Assembly (NCBI GenBank): GCA_902611845.1
Contig: CACMAX010000007.1
Location: 1 to 64,000, forward strand
From: an uncultured Pelagibacteraceae bacterium
Lineage (GTDB): Bacteria; Pseudomonadota; Alphaproteobacteria; Pelagibacterales; Pelagibacteraceae
Direction: 5' to 3'
DNA: 64,000 nt
Shown: one piece after another, positions 48,583 to 55,923 of the stretch
How the letters are laid out: the number at the start of each line of letters is the position of its first letter
Numbering within the stretch: the stretch's first letter is position 1
Notes under the pieces: generated by a model
The model's input: only the letters and a program-made list of their open reading frames with translations
Database searches by the model: none
Told to the model about the DNA's origin: nothing
Position numbers and translations under genes: made by a program

Positions 48583-49272
48583 CTAAATACTCTTACCTAA
48601 TTTAATTTTGTACGAAACACCCATTGTAGAAGTTATAAAAGCTTGTTTAATCAAATCTCCTTTTATTGTATTATTTGATTTTTCCTTCTCTAATGCATCT
48701 AATACTGCATTAAAATTCAGTATTAGTTTATCGTCTGAAAAAGATTTATTTCCTATACTCACACCTATATTTCCATCTTTATCATTTCTTATTTCAACTT
48801 GACCAGATTTTGCATCTGTTATAGCTTTTTTTACATCATTGGTGACCGATCCTAATTTTGGATTTGGCATCAATCCTTTTGGACCAAGAACTTTTCCTAA
48901 TTTTGAAAGTTTAATCATCATACCAGGTGTGCATATTAATTTTTCAAAGTTTATATTTCCTGCTTTTATTTCTTCTATAAGTGCATCGCCACCAACAACT
49001 TCTGCTCCAGCATCTTTTGCTTCTTGAGATTTATTTTCTTCACAAACAACACCTACTTTTACTTTTTTTAAACTTCCACCAGGTAAATTAATAACTGTTC
49101 TAATATTAACTTCACTTTTTTTTTGCTTATTATTAATTTGGAAACTTAGATCTAAAGACTCATCAAATTTTGTTGTGCAGTTTTGTTTTAAAATAGGTAT
49201 TAATTTATCTACTGTTTCAGATTGCAAATCTCTAGTTTTTTTCGGCAATTTTTTAAATCTTTTTGATGACAT
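48583..49272 (-). CDS. rplA: 50S ribosomal protein L1
   Basis: KLGKVLGPKGLMPNPKLGSVT. Confidence 0.97.
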   Translation of the reverse strand: MSSKRFKKLPKKTRDLQSETVDKLIPILKQNCTTKFDESLDLSFQINNKQKKSEVNIRTVINLPGGSLKKVKVGVVCEENKSQEAKDAGAEVVGGDALIEEIKAGNINFEKLICTPGMMIKLSKLGKVLGPKGLMPNPKLGSVTNDVKKAITDAKSGQVEIRNDKDGNIGVSIGNKSFSDDKLILNFNAVLDALEKEKSNNTIKGDLIKQAFITSTMGVSYKIKLGKSI

Positions 49273-49700
49273 TATTCTACTACCTCTATACCCATTGATC
49301 TTGCAGATCCTGCTATAATTTTTGCAGCTTCTTCAACATCGTGTGCATTTAAATCCGCCATTTTTTTTTCTGCAATTTCTTTTAGTTGTTTCTTAGAAAT
49401 TTTAGCAACAATATTTCTACCCGGTTCTTTTGAGCCACTTTTTAATTTTACAGCCTCTTTAATAAAATGAGATGCTGGTGGTGATTTGATAATAAAATCA
49501 AATTTTTTATCTTTATATACTGTAATAATTACTGGTACTGGTTTGCCAGCAAATGATTTAGTTTTCTCATTAAATGCTTTACAAAAGTCCATAATATTTA
49601 TCCCTCTTTGACCTAAAGCTGGACCTACAGGTGGAGCTGGATTAGCTTGTCCTCCGTTGATTTGCAATTTTATATATCCACTTATTTCTTTTTTAGCCAT
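49272..49700 (-). CDS. rplK: 50S ribosomal protein L11
   Basis: [29 protein letters not shown]. Confidence 0.97.
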   Translation of the reverse strand: MAKKEISGYIKLQINGGQANPAPPVGPALGQRGINIMDFCKAFNEKTKSFAGKPVPVIITVYKDKKFDFIIKSPPASHFIKEAVKLKSGSKEPGRNIVAKISKKQLKEIAEKKMADLNAHDVEEAAKIIAGSARSMGIEVVE

Positions 49701-50230
49701 TAACTTGCCTTTTCTACCTGACTGTATTCTAAATCAACTGGTGTAGGTCTTCCAAATATTGAAACAGAAACTTTTAATCTTAGTTTATCCTCATCTATAT
49801 CCTCAACTAATCCACTAAACGAGGCAAATGGTCCATCTATAACTTGAACCTTCTCTCCGACGTTATATTCAACACCTGATTTTGGCTGTACTACCCCGTC
49901 TTTAATTTGACCAAGTATTTTTTCAATTTCTTTTTCTGATACCGGTATTGGAGTTCCTTTAGTTCCTAAAAAACCACTTACTTTTTTAAGATTTTTTATC
50001 ATATGATAAATTGTATTATCCATTTCACTTTTTAGTAATACATAGCCTGGAAAGTATTTTTTTTTTCTTTGAACTCTTTTTCCTCTTTTAACTTCGGTTA
50101 TATCGTGAGTAGGAACAATAATCTCATCAATTTTATCCGAAATATTTGCTTTAGTTGCTTCCTCTTTGATTTCTTTAGCAACTTTATTTTCAAAGCTAGA
50201 ATGAGATTGTACGATATACCAATTTTTCAT
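49700..50230 (-). CDS. nusG: Transcription termination/antitermination protein NusG
   Basis: [23 protein letters not shown] region. Confidence 0.97.
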   Translation of the reverse strand: MKNWYIVQSHSSFENKVAKEIKEEATKANISDKIDEIIVPTHDITEVKRGKRVQRKKKYFPGYVLLKSEMDNTIYHMIKNLKKVSGFLGTKGTPIPVSEKEIEKILGQIKDGVVQPKSGVEYNVGEKVQVIDGPFASFSGLVEDIDEDKLRLKVSVSIFGRPTPVDLEYSQVEKAS

Positions 50231-50421
50231 TACAGATTAACCTTTAAAACTAATTCTAAAAAAAATTGTAGGACTTGATCTAATAAAAGAAAAAATAAAG
50301 CAGCCACAATAGCCATTGCAACAACCATTAAAGATCCTTGAATAACCTCTTTTCCTGTTGGCCAAGTAACTTTAAATGCTTCTTGTTTTACATCCTGAAT
50401 AAATTTAAGCGGGTTTTTCAT
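50230..50421 (-). CDS. secE: Preprotein translocase subunit SecE
   Basis: MKNPLKFIQDVKQEAFKVTWPTGKEV; upstream part of the ORF track lies in tRNA-Trp, so start set to 50421. Confidence 0.93.
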   Translation of the reverse strand: MKNPLKFIQDVKQEAFKVTWPTGKEVIQGSLMVVAMAIVAALFFLLLDQVLQFFLELVLKVNL

Positions 50422-50432
50422 AATTTTTTTTT

Positions 50433-50508
50433 TGGCAGGAGCGGAGGGAATCGAACCCCCAACCTCCGGTTTTGGAGACCGGCGCTCTACCAATTGAGCT
50501 ACACTCCT
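50433..50508 (-). tRNA. tRNA-Trp (CCA)
   Basis: Cloverleaf AGGAGTG...GGTTCGATTCC...CTCCTGCCA with anticodon CCA; CCA encoded. Confidence 0.95.
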
Positions 50509-50515
50509 ATGGAGT

Positions 50516-51706
50516 TTACTCTATAATTTTAGTTACTACTCCAGCTCCTACTGTTCTACCACCTTCTCTAATGGCAAAATTTAATTTTTCAGCCATTGCA
50601 ATAGGTGTAATTAATTTTACTGTAAATTTAGCGTCATCACCTGGCATTACCATTTCTGTGCCCGCAGGTAACTCGACTTCACCTGTAACATCAGTTGTTC
50701 TAAAGTAAAACTGAGGTCTGTATTTAGTAAAGAAAGGTGTATGTCTTCCTCCTTCTTCTTTTTTTAATACGTAAGCTTGTGCCTCAAATTTAGTATGTGG
50801 AGTAATTGAAGCTGGTTTGCACAATACTTGTCCTCTCTCAACATCAGTTCTCTCAACTCCTCTTAATAGAGCTCCAATATTATCTCCAGCTTCTCCAGAG
50901 TCTAACAGTTTTCTAAACATTTCTACACCTGTACAAACAGTTTTTTTTGTTTCTCTGATTCCAACAATTTCAATTTCATCTCCAGTTTTAATTACACCAG
51001 ATTCTACTCGACCAGTTACAACTGTTCCTCTTCCTGAAATTGAGAATACATCCTCAACAGGCATCAAGAAATCTTTGTCTTTTGGTCTATCTGGTTGTGG
51101 AATGAATTCATCAACAGATTTCATAAGTTCCATGATAGAATTTTTTCCAATCTCATCATCTCTACCTTCAACGGCTGCTAATGCAGAGCCTTTAATAATT
51201 GGGGTTTTATCTCCTGGGAATTTGTATGATGTTAATAAATCTTTAATTTCCTCTTCAACAAGTTCAATCATTTCTTTATCATCCACTTGATCAACTTTGT
51301 TTAAGTAAACAACTATTGCTGGGACACCAACTTGTCTTGCTAAAAGAATATGTTCTCTCGTTTGAGGCATTGGTCCATCTGCTGCGTTAACTACTAATAT
51401 TGCTCCATCCATTTGTGCAGCACCTGTAATCATGTTTTTCACGTAGTCTGCGTGGCCTGGGCAATCAACGTGTGCATAGTGTCTTTTTTCAGTTTCATAT
51501 TCAACGTGAGCAGTTGAAATTGTAATTCCTCTTTCTTTTTCCTCTGGAGCTTTATCAATTTGATCATAAGCAGTAAATTGTGCACCGCCTGACTCTGCTA
51601 ATACTTTTGTGATCGCAGCAGTTAATGTTGTTTTACCATGATCGACATGACCAATAGTACCAATATTACAGTGCGGTTTATTTCTTACAAACTTTTCTTT
51701 TGACAT
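50516..51706 (-). CDS. tuf: Elongation factor Tu
   Basis: [21 protein letters not shown]. Confidence 0.98.
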   Translation of the reverse strand: MSKEKFVRNKPHCNIGTIGHVDHGKTTLTAAITKVLAESGGAQFTAYDQIDKAPEEKERGITISTAHVEYETEKRHYAHVDCPGHADYVKNMITGAAQMDGAILVVNAADGPMPQTREHILLARQVGVPAIVVYLNKVDQVDDKEMIELVEEEIKDLLTSYKFPGDKTPIIKGSALAAVEGRDDEIGKNSIMELMKSVDEFIPQPDRPKDKDFLMPVEDVFSISGRGTVVTGRVESGVIKTGDEIEIVGIRETKKTVCTGVEMFRKLLDSGEAGDNIGALLRGVERTDVERGQVLCKPASITPHTKFEAQAYVLKKEEGGRHTPFFTKYRPQFYFRTTDVTGEVELPAGTEMVMPGDDAKFTVKLITPIAMAEKLNFAIREGGRTVGAGVVTKIIE

Positions 51707-51747
51707 TACTTGTTTACCTCTTTTATTTTTTTCCTTAATTTATTTTT

Positions 51748-51821
51748 TGGAGCGGGTAAAGGGAATCGAACCCTTACATCCAGCTTGGAAGGCTAGCGTT
51801 CTACCATTGAACTACACCCGC
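51748..51821 (-). tRNA. tRNA-Gly (UCC)
   Basis: GCGGGTG...CTTCCAA anticodon loop...GGTTCGATTCC...CGCTCCA. Confidence 0.94.
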
Positions 51822-51863
51822 AACACCCAAGTACACTCCTCGTTATAAAAAATATTTATTGAA

Positions 51864-51949
<86 letters not shown>

Positions 51950-52007
51950 TTAACAAAGTTTTAGGGGGAAGCACCCCATGTTCAATAAAGCTTTAAACAA
52001 CATGCGT

Positions 52008-52035
52008 TTTATATATTTTTATTGTACAAATGCAA
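52008..52035 (-). promoter_or_regulatory. Putative promoter of the tRNA-Tyr/tRNA-Gly/tuf unit
   Basis: Minus-strand TTGCAT-N16-TATAAA upstream of tRNA-Tyr. Confidence 0.5.
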
Positions 52036-52088
52036 TACGTGAAATATAGGAAAATATCTTAAAAAACGGAGTAAATTCTACATTTATC

Positions 52089-52832
52089 ATGAGCAAATCA
52101 TCTTTTTTTATAGTTGGAAAACATGCGGTTATAGAGGCATTAAAAAATCCCAAAAGAAAAGTTTTGAAAATTTTTCTTACTGAAGAAAGTAAAAAAAATA
52201 TACACAGAGTAAGTTCTAGAAAAAATCTTCTTAAAGATTTAAAAATTTATTACAAAACTCGAAAAGAACTTGATAAATACTGTTCGAAAGACGGAATTAC
52301 TCATCAAGGATATGTTGCTGAAATAGAACATTTTGAAAAAAATAACTTAAAAGAATTTATAAAAATAAAGAACGATTTAACTTTTGCTTGTTTGGATGAG
52401 GTAACAGATTCGAGAAATATAGGCTCAATAATTAGAAGTGCAGCATCCTTTGATATAGATGGAATAATTATTAAGGAGAGACATTTTCCATCAGAAAGTA
52501 AGCTAATGTACAAATCTGCTAGTGGATGTATGGAACATATAAATATATTTGAAGTATCAAATATAAATACAACTCTTAAGTATTTAAGGGAAAATAATTT
52601 TTGGGTTTATGGTTTTGAAGCAAAAAGTGAAAAAAAATTTAATGATATTAAATGGGATGGAAATAATATTTTACTTTTTGGATCAGAAGGATTTGGCATG
52701 AGAGAACATACAAAAAAATATACAGATTTTTCAGTTAAAATAGATATAAACAAAAATATAGAGAGTTTAAATATATCCAATAGTGCTGCAATTGTTTTTC
52801 ATTACATAAATCAATATAAAAATAAAACTTGA
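52089..52832 (+). CDS. rlmB: 23S rRNA 2'-O-methyltransferase RlmB-like (SpoU/TrmH family)
   Basis: IVGKHAVIEALKNPKRKV, LDEVTDSRNIGSIIRSAASF, FGSEGFGMR. Confidence 0.92.
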   Translation: MSKSSFFIVGKHAVIEALKNPKRKVLKIFLTEESKKNIHRVSSRKNLLKDLKIYYKTRKELDKYCSKDGITHQGYVAEIEHFEKNNLKEFIKIKNDLTFACLDEVTDSRNIGSIIRSAASFDIDGIIIKERHFPSESKLMYKSASGCMEHINIFEVSNINTTLKYLRENNFWVYGFEAKSEKKFNDIKWDGNNILLFGSEGFGMREHTKKYTDFSVKIDINKNIESLNISNSAAIVFHYINQYKNKT

Positions 52833-52865
52833 TAATATTAAAAATCGTAATACAAAACTCTACGT

Positions 52866-52941
52866 GCCCTTGTAGCTCAGCTGGTAGAGCAATTGATTTG
52901 TAATCAATAGGTCCGCGGTTCGAGTCCGTGCGGGGGCACCA
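52866..52941 (+). tRNA. tRNA-Thr (UGU)
   Basis: GCCCTTGTAGCTCAGCTGGTAGAGC...TTTGTAA...GGTTCGAGTCC...GGGGGCACCA. Confidence 0.95.
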
Positions 52942-53712
52942 TTAATTTATTTCGTTTCTTAATTGTTCGATTTTAATTTTTTTCTGAAGACTTCTATTTT
53001 TGTCAAAAATTAAATTAAATTTAATTTTTTTGTTAGTATTAATAGATATTGATTTTGCATTCCTTACTTCAATATTATCAGCTACAGCGCTTATAGGCCT
53101 TTTTAAATAATTTAAATTCTTGATCATAATTTTAGATTTATCACTGACTATTTTTCCTTTCCATCTCCTTGGTCTAAAAGCACTGATTGGACTTATTGAT
53201 AACTTATTGGAGTCTAGGCTAAGAATAGGACCATGAACTGAAAGATTATAAGCTGTGCTACCAGCTGGTGTTGATACTAAAACACCATCAGAAATTAAAT
53301 GTTTTATAATTTGTTTTTTACCATTTGAAATAGTTAATGATGCTGTTTGTCTACTTTGTCTAAGAACTGAAATTTCGTTAATTGCTATACATTTTTTAAT
53401 AACATTTGATTTATTTTTTACTCTCATTTCTAATGGAGATATTGAGACTAATCTTCCTTTAATTAAATTTTTATAATTGGTTTTTTCAGAGAATTTATTC
53501 ATAAGGAAACCATAATTTCCAGAATTTATTCCATAAAAAGGTTTTTTGTATTTATTATATTTTTTTAAAGTTTCGAGCATAAAACCGTCACCGCCAATCA
53601 CAATTATTAAATTAGATTTTGACAAGGAATTTGTTTTTATTTTTTTTAAAACTGCATTTTTAATTTTAAATGATCTAGAGTTTTTATCTGAAATTACAAA
53701 AGGATTAACCAT
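52942..53712 (-). CDS. nadK: NAD kinase
   Basis: IVIGGDGFMLETLK, GINSGNYGFLMN, VSTPAGSTAYNLS; true start ~53712, since the ORF-track start lies inside tRNA-Leu. Confidence 0.93.
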   Translation of the reverse strand: MVNPFVISDKNSRSFKIKNAVLKKIKTNSLSKSNLIIVIGGDGFMLETLKKYNKYKKPFYGINSGNYGFLMNKFSEKTNYKNLIKGRLVSISPLEMRVKNKSNVIKKCIAINEISVLRQSRQTASLTISNGKKQIIKHLISDGVLVSTPAGSTAYNLSVHGPILSLDSNKLSISPISAFRPRRWKGKIVSDKSKIMIKNLNYLKRPISAVADNIEVRNAKSISINTNKKIKFNLIFDKNRSLQKKIKIEQLRNEIN

Positions 53713-53715
53713 TAG

Positions 53716-53801
53716 TGGTGCCCTCGGCCAGACTCGAACTGGCACTCCCAAAAGGGCAAGGATTTTAAGTCCTTTGTGTCTACCAATTTCACCACGAGGG
53801 C
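53716..53801 (-). tRNA. tRNA-Leu (UAA), intact; apparent integration target
   Basis: GCCCTCGTGGTGAAATTGGTAGACAC...CTTAAAA loop...long variable arm...GTTCGAGTCTGGCCGAGGGCACCA. Confidence 0.96.
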
Positions 53802-53803
53802 AT
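53763..53803. repeat. Att-like core copy A (within intact tRNA-Leu): TTTTAAGTCCTTTGTGTCTACCAATTTCACCACGAGGGCAT
   Basis: Same 41-bp string recurs at 55746 and 58596. Confidence 0.95.
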
Positions 53804-53864
53804 TATTTGAGTTGTGATTACTTACTTTTTTTAACATTAAAAATCAAATTTTTTATTTTCCATT

Positions 53865-53887
53865 ACTACACTAGAACTACACTAGTT
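53865..53887 (+). repeat. Element 1 left arm-type repeat: ACTACACTAGAACTACACTAGTT (two ~11-bp units)
   Basis: Identical string at 55670-55692. Confidence 0.9.
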
Positions 53888-53929
53888 TTAAATTAAAATT
53901 TCCTCATATTTAAACATTTTTTAATTTAT

Positions 53930-54790
53930 TTAAGAAATAAATCTGATTTGTTTTTTTCTTGTGCTTAATTTTCCTGCTTTGGTCAATTTATAACGACCCT
54001 TTTTAATTCCTTTTTTGGCAATCTTTAATACTTTTTTAGTATTCCACTCAGGTCTCAAAATTTTTTGTTTGTATTTTTCATTTAAATAAAAATCATTATC
54101 TTCATACTCTTTTACTAAAAGACCTGATACAGATTTAGGCCAATATTGTTTACAAAACTTTCTATTTAATTTTATAAATTCATTAAAACTTATGATCCTA
54201 ATATCTTCCTCCATTGGAAAATTATCTCTTAAGAATTTAAAATTAACGATTATACCTGGTACCATATCTTGAATTGATAAAAAAAAATCTTCTAATTCAT
54301 TAATATTTTTACCGTTTATTGAAACTAACTGATCACCAACTTTCAAAGTTGAGTCAGATAAAAATTCAGGTAATGCGGATGACATCATATCAACAGATGA
54401 AACAACTATGAAACCTGCTTTTTTTTCAACATGTATGCCTATTCTTGATTGTTTCCTCTTCCAATTATCAAATGATTTAATTTTTAAATCATAATTTAAA
54501 ACTTGTGTGTTTCTCTTAACTTCAATATTAACAATAGAATTCCACTTAAGTTTTGTTCGTGCTTTAAATACGTCATATACATTTTTTATTTTAAATTTAT
54601 CTATTTTTAAAATGATATCTTTTGCCTTAAGAATATTTTCTGACTCTAATCCTTTAAGCACTGAATAAATTTTAGGTTTAATATTTTTCAATTGTTTCGG
54701 GGGGAAATGTTTATTGTTAGTTGCTGTTGAAATTACTTCGTTTTTATCTTTAAAGTAAAAACCAAATTTAACCGAAATATTTTTTTTCAT
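53930..54790 (-). CDS. Protein with two PDZ-like domains (element 1 cargo)
   Basis: Read as PDZ-like: LESENILKAKDIILKIDKFKI and TLKVGDQLVSINGKNINELEDF. Start 54790 (MKKNISVKFGF) preferred; the longer ORF start would overlap the MORN gene and translate the 43-bp repeat. Confidence 0.6.
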   Translation of the reverse strand: MKKNISVKFGFYFKDKNEVISTATNNKHFPPKQLKNIKPKIYSVLKGLESENILKAKDIILKIDKFKIKNVYDVFKARTKLKWNSIVNIEVKRNTQVLNYDLKIKSFDNWKRKQSRIGIHVEKKAGFIVVSSVDMMSSALPEFLSDSTLKVGDQLVSINGKNINELEDFFLSIQDMVPGIIVNFKFLRDNFPMEEDIRIISFNEFIKLNRKFCKQYWPKSVSGLLVKEYEDNDFYLNEKYKQKILRPEWNTKKVLKIAKKGIKKGRYKLTKAGKLSTRKKQIRFIS

Positions 54791-54833
54791 TAGTGTACCT
54801 AATTTATATCGTTCTACCTCTAGTGTAGTAAAA
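54791..54833. repeat. 43-bp repeat copy 1, directly upstream of the PDZ gene: TAGTGTACCTAATTTATATCGTTCTACCTCTAGTGTAGTAAAA
   Basis: Matches 55609-55651 with one mismatch; contains inverted version (TAGTGTAGT) of the arm unit. Confidence 0.9.
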
Positions 54834-54839
54834 AATTGT

Positions 54840-55598
54840 TTACTTTTTGTAGATATGCCATTTTTTTTCTCCTCTAAATTTTGCTTTAGTCCGTTTACCA
54901 TTTACATACATACAATCTAAAATTTCACCGTCTGGATAAATTATTTCACATAAACCATCAAAATTACCTTTCTTGAGATTTCCTTTCATTATGGTTCCTT
55001 TTTCTTGATCCTCAATGTCTTTCAAATATGTTATTTTACCTTTGCCGTGTAATTCATCATCTTTCCATTGACCCTCCGTTCTAAATTGATCCGCAACAAG
55101 TAAAACACCATAACCATTTTTTCTGCTATCTTTAAACTCACCTTCATATATCTCTTTAGTTTGTTCGTTTACAAATTTACCTTTTCCATGAAAGTGACTT
55201 TTTTTCCACTCCCCTTTATAAGAATAATAACCAATTGAAACAAACTCTCCTTTTCCATCATAAACTCCATCTTTAAATTCACCTACATAATCCCAGTCAA
55301 GTTTACCATCGTTTAAACTCATAGTGCCATATCCATGCGGAATTTGTTCTTCGGCACTTTTTATTGCTCCATTATATCTTCTGCCATCACCGTAAGTTAA
55401 TGTTGCTCTGATAATCAAGTCATCACCCATTTTTTTGATACTAGGATAACGACTTTCTAGGATTAAAATTTCATCTTTTAATTCCTGATATTCTTCTTCA
55501 CTAACAGGTAATTTTTTATGTTCTGCTTTATAGAAGTTGTATGAATTAAGTAATTCTCTTTTTTTGAGATAATCAGTTTTTATTTTTTTATTTCTCAT
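54840..55598 (-). CDS. MORN-repeat protein (element 1 cargo)
   Basis: Repeated YxGxxKDGxxxGKGxF-like units (YVGEFKDGVYDGKGEF, YKGEWKKSHFHGKGKF, YEGEFKDSRKNGYGVL). Confidence 0.8.
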   Translation of the reverse strand: MRNKKIKTDYLKKRELLNSYNFYKAEHKKLPVSEEEYQELKDEILILESRYPSIKKMGDDLIIRATLTYGDGRRYNGAIKSAEEQIPHGYGTMSLNDGKLDWDYVGEFKDGVYDGKGEFVSIGYYSYKGEWKKSHFHGKGKFVNEQTKEIYEGEFKDSRKNGYGVLLVADQFRTEGQWKDDELHGKGKITYLKDIEDQEKGTIMKGNLKKGNFDGLCEIIYPDGEILDCMYVNGKRTKAKFRGEKKWHIYKK

Positions 55599-55608
55599 AA
55601 AATTAAAC

Positions 55609-55651
55609 TAGTGTACCTAATTTGTATCGTTCTACCTCTAGTGTAGTAAAA
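55609..55651. repeat. 43-bp repeat copy 2, just upstream of the MORN gene
   Basis: One mismatch to 54791-54833. Confidence 0.9.
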
Positions 55652-55669
55652 CATTTCGTCATTCTACCA

Positions 55670-55692
55670 ACTACACTAGAACTACACTAGTT
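55670..55692 (+). repeat. Element 1 right arm-type repeat: ACTACACTAGAACTACACTAGTT
   Basis: Identical to 53865-53887. Confidence 0.9.
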
Positions 55693-55745
55693 CAATTTTA
55701 TCAAAAAATGTTGAGTTTATTAGTGGAACCTTATTTTTGAATACT

Positions 55746-55786
55746 TTTTAAGTCCTTTGTGTCTACCAATTTCACCACGAGGGCAT
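55746..55786 (-). pseudogene. tRNA-Leu(UAA) 5'-half fragment, att-like core copy B (element 1/element 2 junction)
   Basis: 41 bp identical to 53763-53803; stops in the anticodon loop. Confidence 0.93.
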
Positions 55787-55816
55787 GAGTTATTTTCATG
55801 AGTGTTTATGCCAATA

Positions 55817-55845
55817 TTTATAATTGAACAAGAGGAATAAGTAAA
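55817..55845 (-). promoter_or_regulatory. Putative displaced tRNA promoter (copy B), TTTACT-N17-TATAAA, reading toward the MORN/PDZ genes
   Basis: Same hexamers and spacing as copy C; 106-bp block 55745-55850 matches 58595-58700 with 5 mismatches. Confidence 0.6.
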
Positions 55846-55857
55846 TTTTTTTTATTT

Positions 55858-55888
55858 TATCTCTCTAACGTCTAGTCTACGTCTAGTT
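55858..55888 (+). repeat. Element 2 left arm-type repeat: TATCTCTCTAACGTCTAGTCTACGTCTAGTT
   Basis: One mismatch to 58440-58470; ACGTCTAG units 11 bp apart. Confidence 0.9.
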
Positions 55889-55923
55889 GTCCTATAAAAT
55901 CCTATTTTAATTTTAGCTAATTA

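Noticed and set aside
50338-50526. 62-aa plus-strand ORF ending SGGNRTPNLRFWRPALYQLSYTP
   Set aside because: Translated tRNA-Trp antisense, not a gene
50817-51290. 157-aa plus-strand ORF
   Set aside because: Antisense within tuf; explained by tuf codon bias
51950-52000. GGGGGAAGCACCCC hairpin as an intrinsic terminator
   Set aside because: Lies between the putative promoter and tRNA-Tyr and lacks a following T-tract on the relevant strand
53546-53896. 116-aa plus-strand ORF including GALGQTRTGTPKRARILSP
   Set aside because: Runs through tRNA-Leu; the motif is translated tRNA, a common annotation artefact
54791-54901. N-terminal extension of the PDZ ORF (MVNGLKQ...TTLEVERYKLGTL)
   Set aside because: Would translate the non-coding 43-bp repeat and overlap the MORN gene; internal Met at 54790 fits better
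55746-55786. Functional extra tRNA-Leu genes at copies B and C
   Set aside because: Both stop in the anticodon loop; no 3' half follows
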